Shown piece after piece: positions 5,986 to 7,467 of a stretch of 7,467 nt of DNA (its first letter is position 1; each line of letters starts with the position of its first letter). This stretch comes from JBBRZF01 sp038236965 (GTDB lineage: Bacteria > Acidobacteriota > Terriglobia > Terriglobales > Acidobacteriaceae): positions 1 to 7,467 of the forward strand of contig JBBRZF010000169.1 in the NCBI GenBank assembly GCA_038236965.1, read 5' to 3'. The position numbers and the translations under genes are program-made. The notes below the pieces were generated by a model, which saw nothing but the letters and a program-made list of their open reading frames with translations, did no database searches and was not told the origin of the DNA.

Positions 5986-7029
5986 TCAAGCCGACTTCGA
6001 TTGTTGGACCAGCTTCTGCTGGAGCTGGTTCTGCCCGGGAAAGGCGTGTCGCAGGTGTTCGCGCGCTCGCGTGATGGATGCGCGCACCTCCTCTTCTTTG
6101 CGTTCGCTGATGATGGCGATCTCGCGCACGGTGAATCCCTCCACGGTGAAAAGAATGAAGGCTTCGCGCTCCAGTGGCTTTGCATGACGCAACGCAGTCT
6201 CCACCATGTCGGCCATCTCGTCGTTGGCGGCGATCTCTTCCGGAGAGGCACTCCGGCTATCTGCGATAAGATCTCCTTGGGTGAGCCTTTCGTCGGGCTG
6301 ATGGAATTGCAAGGTCTCGCTTCCATCGGACTCCGATTCCGAATCGTGCGGCGTTTCTTCCAGACGAACAGAGTTCGCGTCCCCATCGGAATCGTCGCCC
6401 AGTTGCTGCAACGCCTGCGTCGCCAGCCGATAAAGCCAGGGCTCCAGACGCAATTTCTCCGGCTTCTCCGAACGGTCATCCAGTGCGTTGGCAATGGCCT
6501 CGTCAATCACTTCTTCCGGCGACACCTGGTTCGCCCTCAGCTGTCCATTGTTCTCGCGAAACTGCAATTCGCGACGGACGAAGCGTTGCAGACTTCCCAG
6601 ATTCGCGTTCACGTACGAGTTGATGTCCTGCTCGGAAACCAGCTCGGGACGCACGGCGGCAAACGTCTCCTCGAAAGGCACCTGCGTCGCAGGACCTTTG
6701 GGCTCGTCGCGTCCACGCCTAAGACGGGTCTTATGACTGCGAAGCAAATCCTTGTGCGTAGTTAGTTGCCGCGTGATGTCGTCGAACGCCATCTTGACGG
6801 CAGCCGAATCCGTATCGGCAGCACTACGCGCGGCCATCTGCCCGGAAGGCAATCTCAAGTTCAGCGAGACCACGGCACCCGCCTTTGGCCCGTCATCAAC
6901 GGTGCCATACAGCGACACCAACTCGGGACGAAAGACATGCAGCCTTTTGCGCAGTTTATCGATGTGGATGTTTATGTTTTGTTCTAGGACGGAACTCTTT
7001 GCAGCTTTATAGCTGAAATGGACATTCAT
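5986..7029 (-). CDS. HPF/RaiA ribosome-hibernation domain fused to an ECF-sigma-like module
   Basis: The 347-residue product joins two unrelated parts. Residues 1-105 resemble HPF/RaiA (YfiA, S30AE): an initial strand MNVHFSYKA, helix INIHIDKLRKRL (19-30), LYGTVDD, strand VVSLNLRLPSG (53-63), then a long helix from AAVKMAFDDI to a basic end KTRLRR. Such domains bind the 30S decoding centre and silence ribosomes. After a linker, residues 131-212 resemble sigma region 2 (IDEAIANAL, EPWLYRLATQAL). An acidic Ser/Asp/Glu linker (213-245) follows, and 261-332 resemble ECF sigma region 4, with LFTVEGFTVREIAIISE and RASITRAREHLR as the helix-turn-helix (about 298-327). The recognition helix begins KEEEV, unusually acidic. 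GAGG at 7037-7040, seven bases before the ATG, supports the start. It is the first gene of a unit with the eRF1-like gene; I infer stress or starvation control of ribosomes and possibly of transcription. Confidence 0.85.
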   Translation of the reverse strand: MNVHFSYKAAKSSVLEQNINIHIDKLRKRLHVFRPELVSLYGTVDDGPKAGAVVSLNLRLPSGQMAARSAADTDSAAVKMAFDDITRQLTTHKDLLRSHKTRLRRGRDEPKGPATQVPFEETFAAVRPELVSEQDINSYVNANLGSLQRFVRRELQFRENNGQLRANQVSPEEVIDEAIANALDDRSEKPEKLRLEPWLYRLATQALQQLGDDSDGDANSVRLEETPHDSESESDGSETLQFHQPDERLTQGDLIADSRSASPEEIAANDEMADMVETALRHAKPLEREAFILFTVEGFTVREIAIISERKEEEVRASITRAREHLRHAFPGQNQLQQKLVQQSKSA

Positions 7030-7275
7030 GCCTAAGCCTCGACCGGAACCTCTCCGGCAGCTACTGTCCTCTTGTCCGAAATTTTACTCCTCTTTAACAG
7101 AGGCGCGCGGGGAAACAGGAGTTGCTTTTTGCGGGTTGCGGAACGTACGATTCGCGGTATTCCAAGTGCTAAAGGTAAAACGATGCACAGCAAAGGTTTT
7201 CGGAATTGGCTAGTGAATTGCTTATAGGCTCTAAACTTTTGCGCAGCATCTAGCGCACAAACTTAGGCCCAATAG
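7030..7275 (-). promoter_or_regulatory. Leader/promoter region of the hibernation-type unit
   Basis: These 246 bases separate the gene starting at 7029 from the terminator at 7276-7299, so the unit's own promoter should lie here. I see no clear sigma-70 pair. On the minus strand TATAAG (near 7222-7227) and TAAAAT (near 7081-7086) are isolated -10-like words without good -35 partners. Two small hairpins occur: CCTCT/AGAGG (7089-7103) and CCGGA/TCCGG (7043-7057), the latter directly upstream of the ribosome binding site. No ORF is supported. Confidence 0.4.
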
Positions 7276-7299
7276 AAAAAGCCGGCGCTCTCGCCAGCT
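7276..7299 (-). terminator. Intrinsic terminator of the right-edge gene
   Basis: On the minus strand AGCTGGCG and CGCCGGCT pair around an AGAG loop (eight pairs, one a G-U wobble) and run into TTTTTC. It lies about 25 bases after the stop at 7324 and isolates the hibernation-type unit from the upstream gene. Confidence 0.8.
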
Positions 7300-7323
7300 C
7301 TTCCCTGCTTAGATTTCTTCCGC

Positions 7324-7467
7324 TTACACCGCGACCGTAACGCTCGTCTCCGTCCTCGTTACCGGACGATACAGCGTGTCGCGCTCTACCGGAACCCGCC
7401 CCGCCTCCTTGATGAGGCGAATCAATTCCTGGCGCGTCATGCCTTGCGGCGTCGTCGCACCGGCGTC
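7324..7467 (-). CDS. mqnE: C-terminal fragment of a futalosine-pathway radical SAM enzyme, probably MqnE
   Basis: Only the last 47 codons are present; the start lies beyond the right edge. The fragment reads DAGATTPQGMTRQELIRLIK, then EAGRVPVERDTLY and a short tail. The segment A-G-R-x-P-V-E-R-D-T-L-Y close to the C-terminus is typical, from memory, of the menaquinone futalosine-pathway radical SAM enzymes MqnE (aminofutalosine synthase) and MqnC (cyclic dehypoxanthinylfutalosine synthase). The PQGMT segment and AGA context seem closer to MqnE, but the radical SAM CxxxCxxC cluster is outside the window and MqnC cannot be excluded. It would act in the cytoplasm in menaquinone synthesis. A strong terminator follows at 7276-7299. 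Confidence 0.5.
   Translation of the reverse strand, partial: DAGATTPQGMTRQELIRLIKEAGRVPVERDTLYRPVTRTETSVTVAV

Noticed and set aside
5901..6506. 201-codon minus-strand frame overlapping the end of the HPF-sigma gene and the start of the eRF1-like gene
   Set aside because: Its composition is Arg/Ser/Pro-rich with no domain, and the two flanking genes already explain the DNA. A frameshifted sigma extension was considered, but the HPF-sigma frame ends normally after region 4.
5965..6765. 266-codon open frame on the plus strand opposite the HPF-sigma gene
   Set aside because: Antisense shadow; the minus-strand frame carries recognisable HPF and sigma motifs.
7028..7213. 61-codon plus-strand frame in the leader region
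   Set aside because: Its ATG overlaps the start codon of the opposite gene, there is no ribosome binding site, and the translation looks random.

Overview
The window (about 57% G+C by eye) looks like a chromosomal stretch from an Acidobacteriota-type soil bacterium. This placement is an inference. It rests on the style of the glutaryl-CoA dehydrogenase and class II FBPase, the Tat-exported glycosylasparaginase-like protein, a futalosine-pathway gene end and short heptamer repeats between genes. No rRNA, tRNA, CRISPR array, insertion sequence or transposase was seen.

Left part, plus strand (1-2630): the last 50 codons of a DinB/YfiT-type metal-binding protein, then a hairpin-rich leader. Next comes a probable two-gene operon: a glutaryl-CoA dehydrogenase predicted to be decarboxylating (gcdH), and 23 bases later a class II fructose-1,6-bisphosphatase (glpX). 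It closes with a perfect 12-bp-stem terminator. The two enzymes could link glutaryl-CoA breakdown to acetyl-CoA with the gluconeogenic step from FBP to F6P.

Middle, minus strand (2632-4757): a small secreted protein of unknown function, and a Tat-signal Ntn-hydrolase of the glycosylasparaginase/isoaspartyl peptidase family. Both have their own ribosome binding sites. Degenerate heptamer repeats (AGTAGYG) lie just after the stop codon of the secreted protein, just after the stop of the next gene upstream (the eRF1-like gene), and upstream of the asparaginase gene.

Right part, minus strand (4701-7299): the most interesting region, a two-gene unit bounded by intrinsic terminators on both sides. 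The first gene encodes a HPF/RaiA ribosome-hibernation domain fused to an ECF-sigma-like module (region 2-like and region 4-like). The second encodes a bacterial eRF1/Pelota-like protein (baeRF family, related to the hibernation factor Balon) with a four-cysteine zinc ribbon and no visible GGQ. Together they look like a ribosome-hibernation module with a possible built-in transcriptional arm.

The right edge holds the last 47 codons of a probable menaquinone (futalosine pathway) radical SAM enzyme, with its own terminator.
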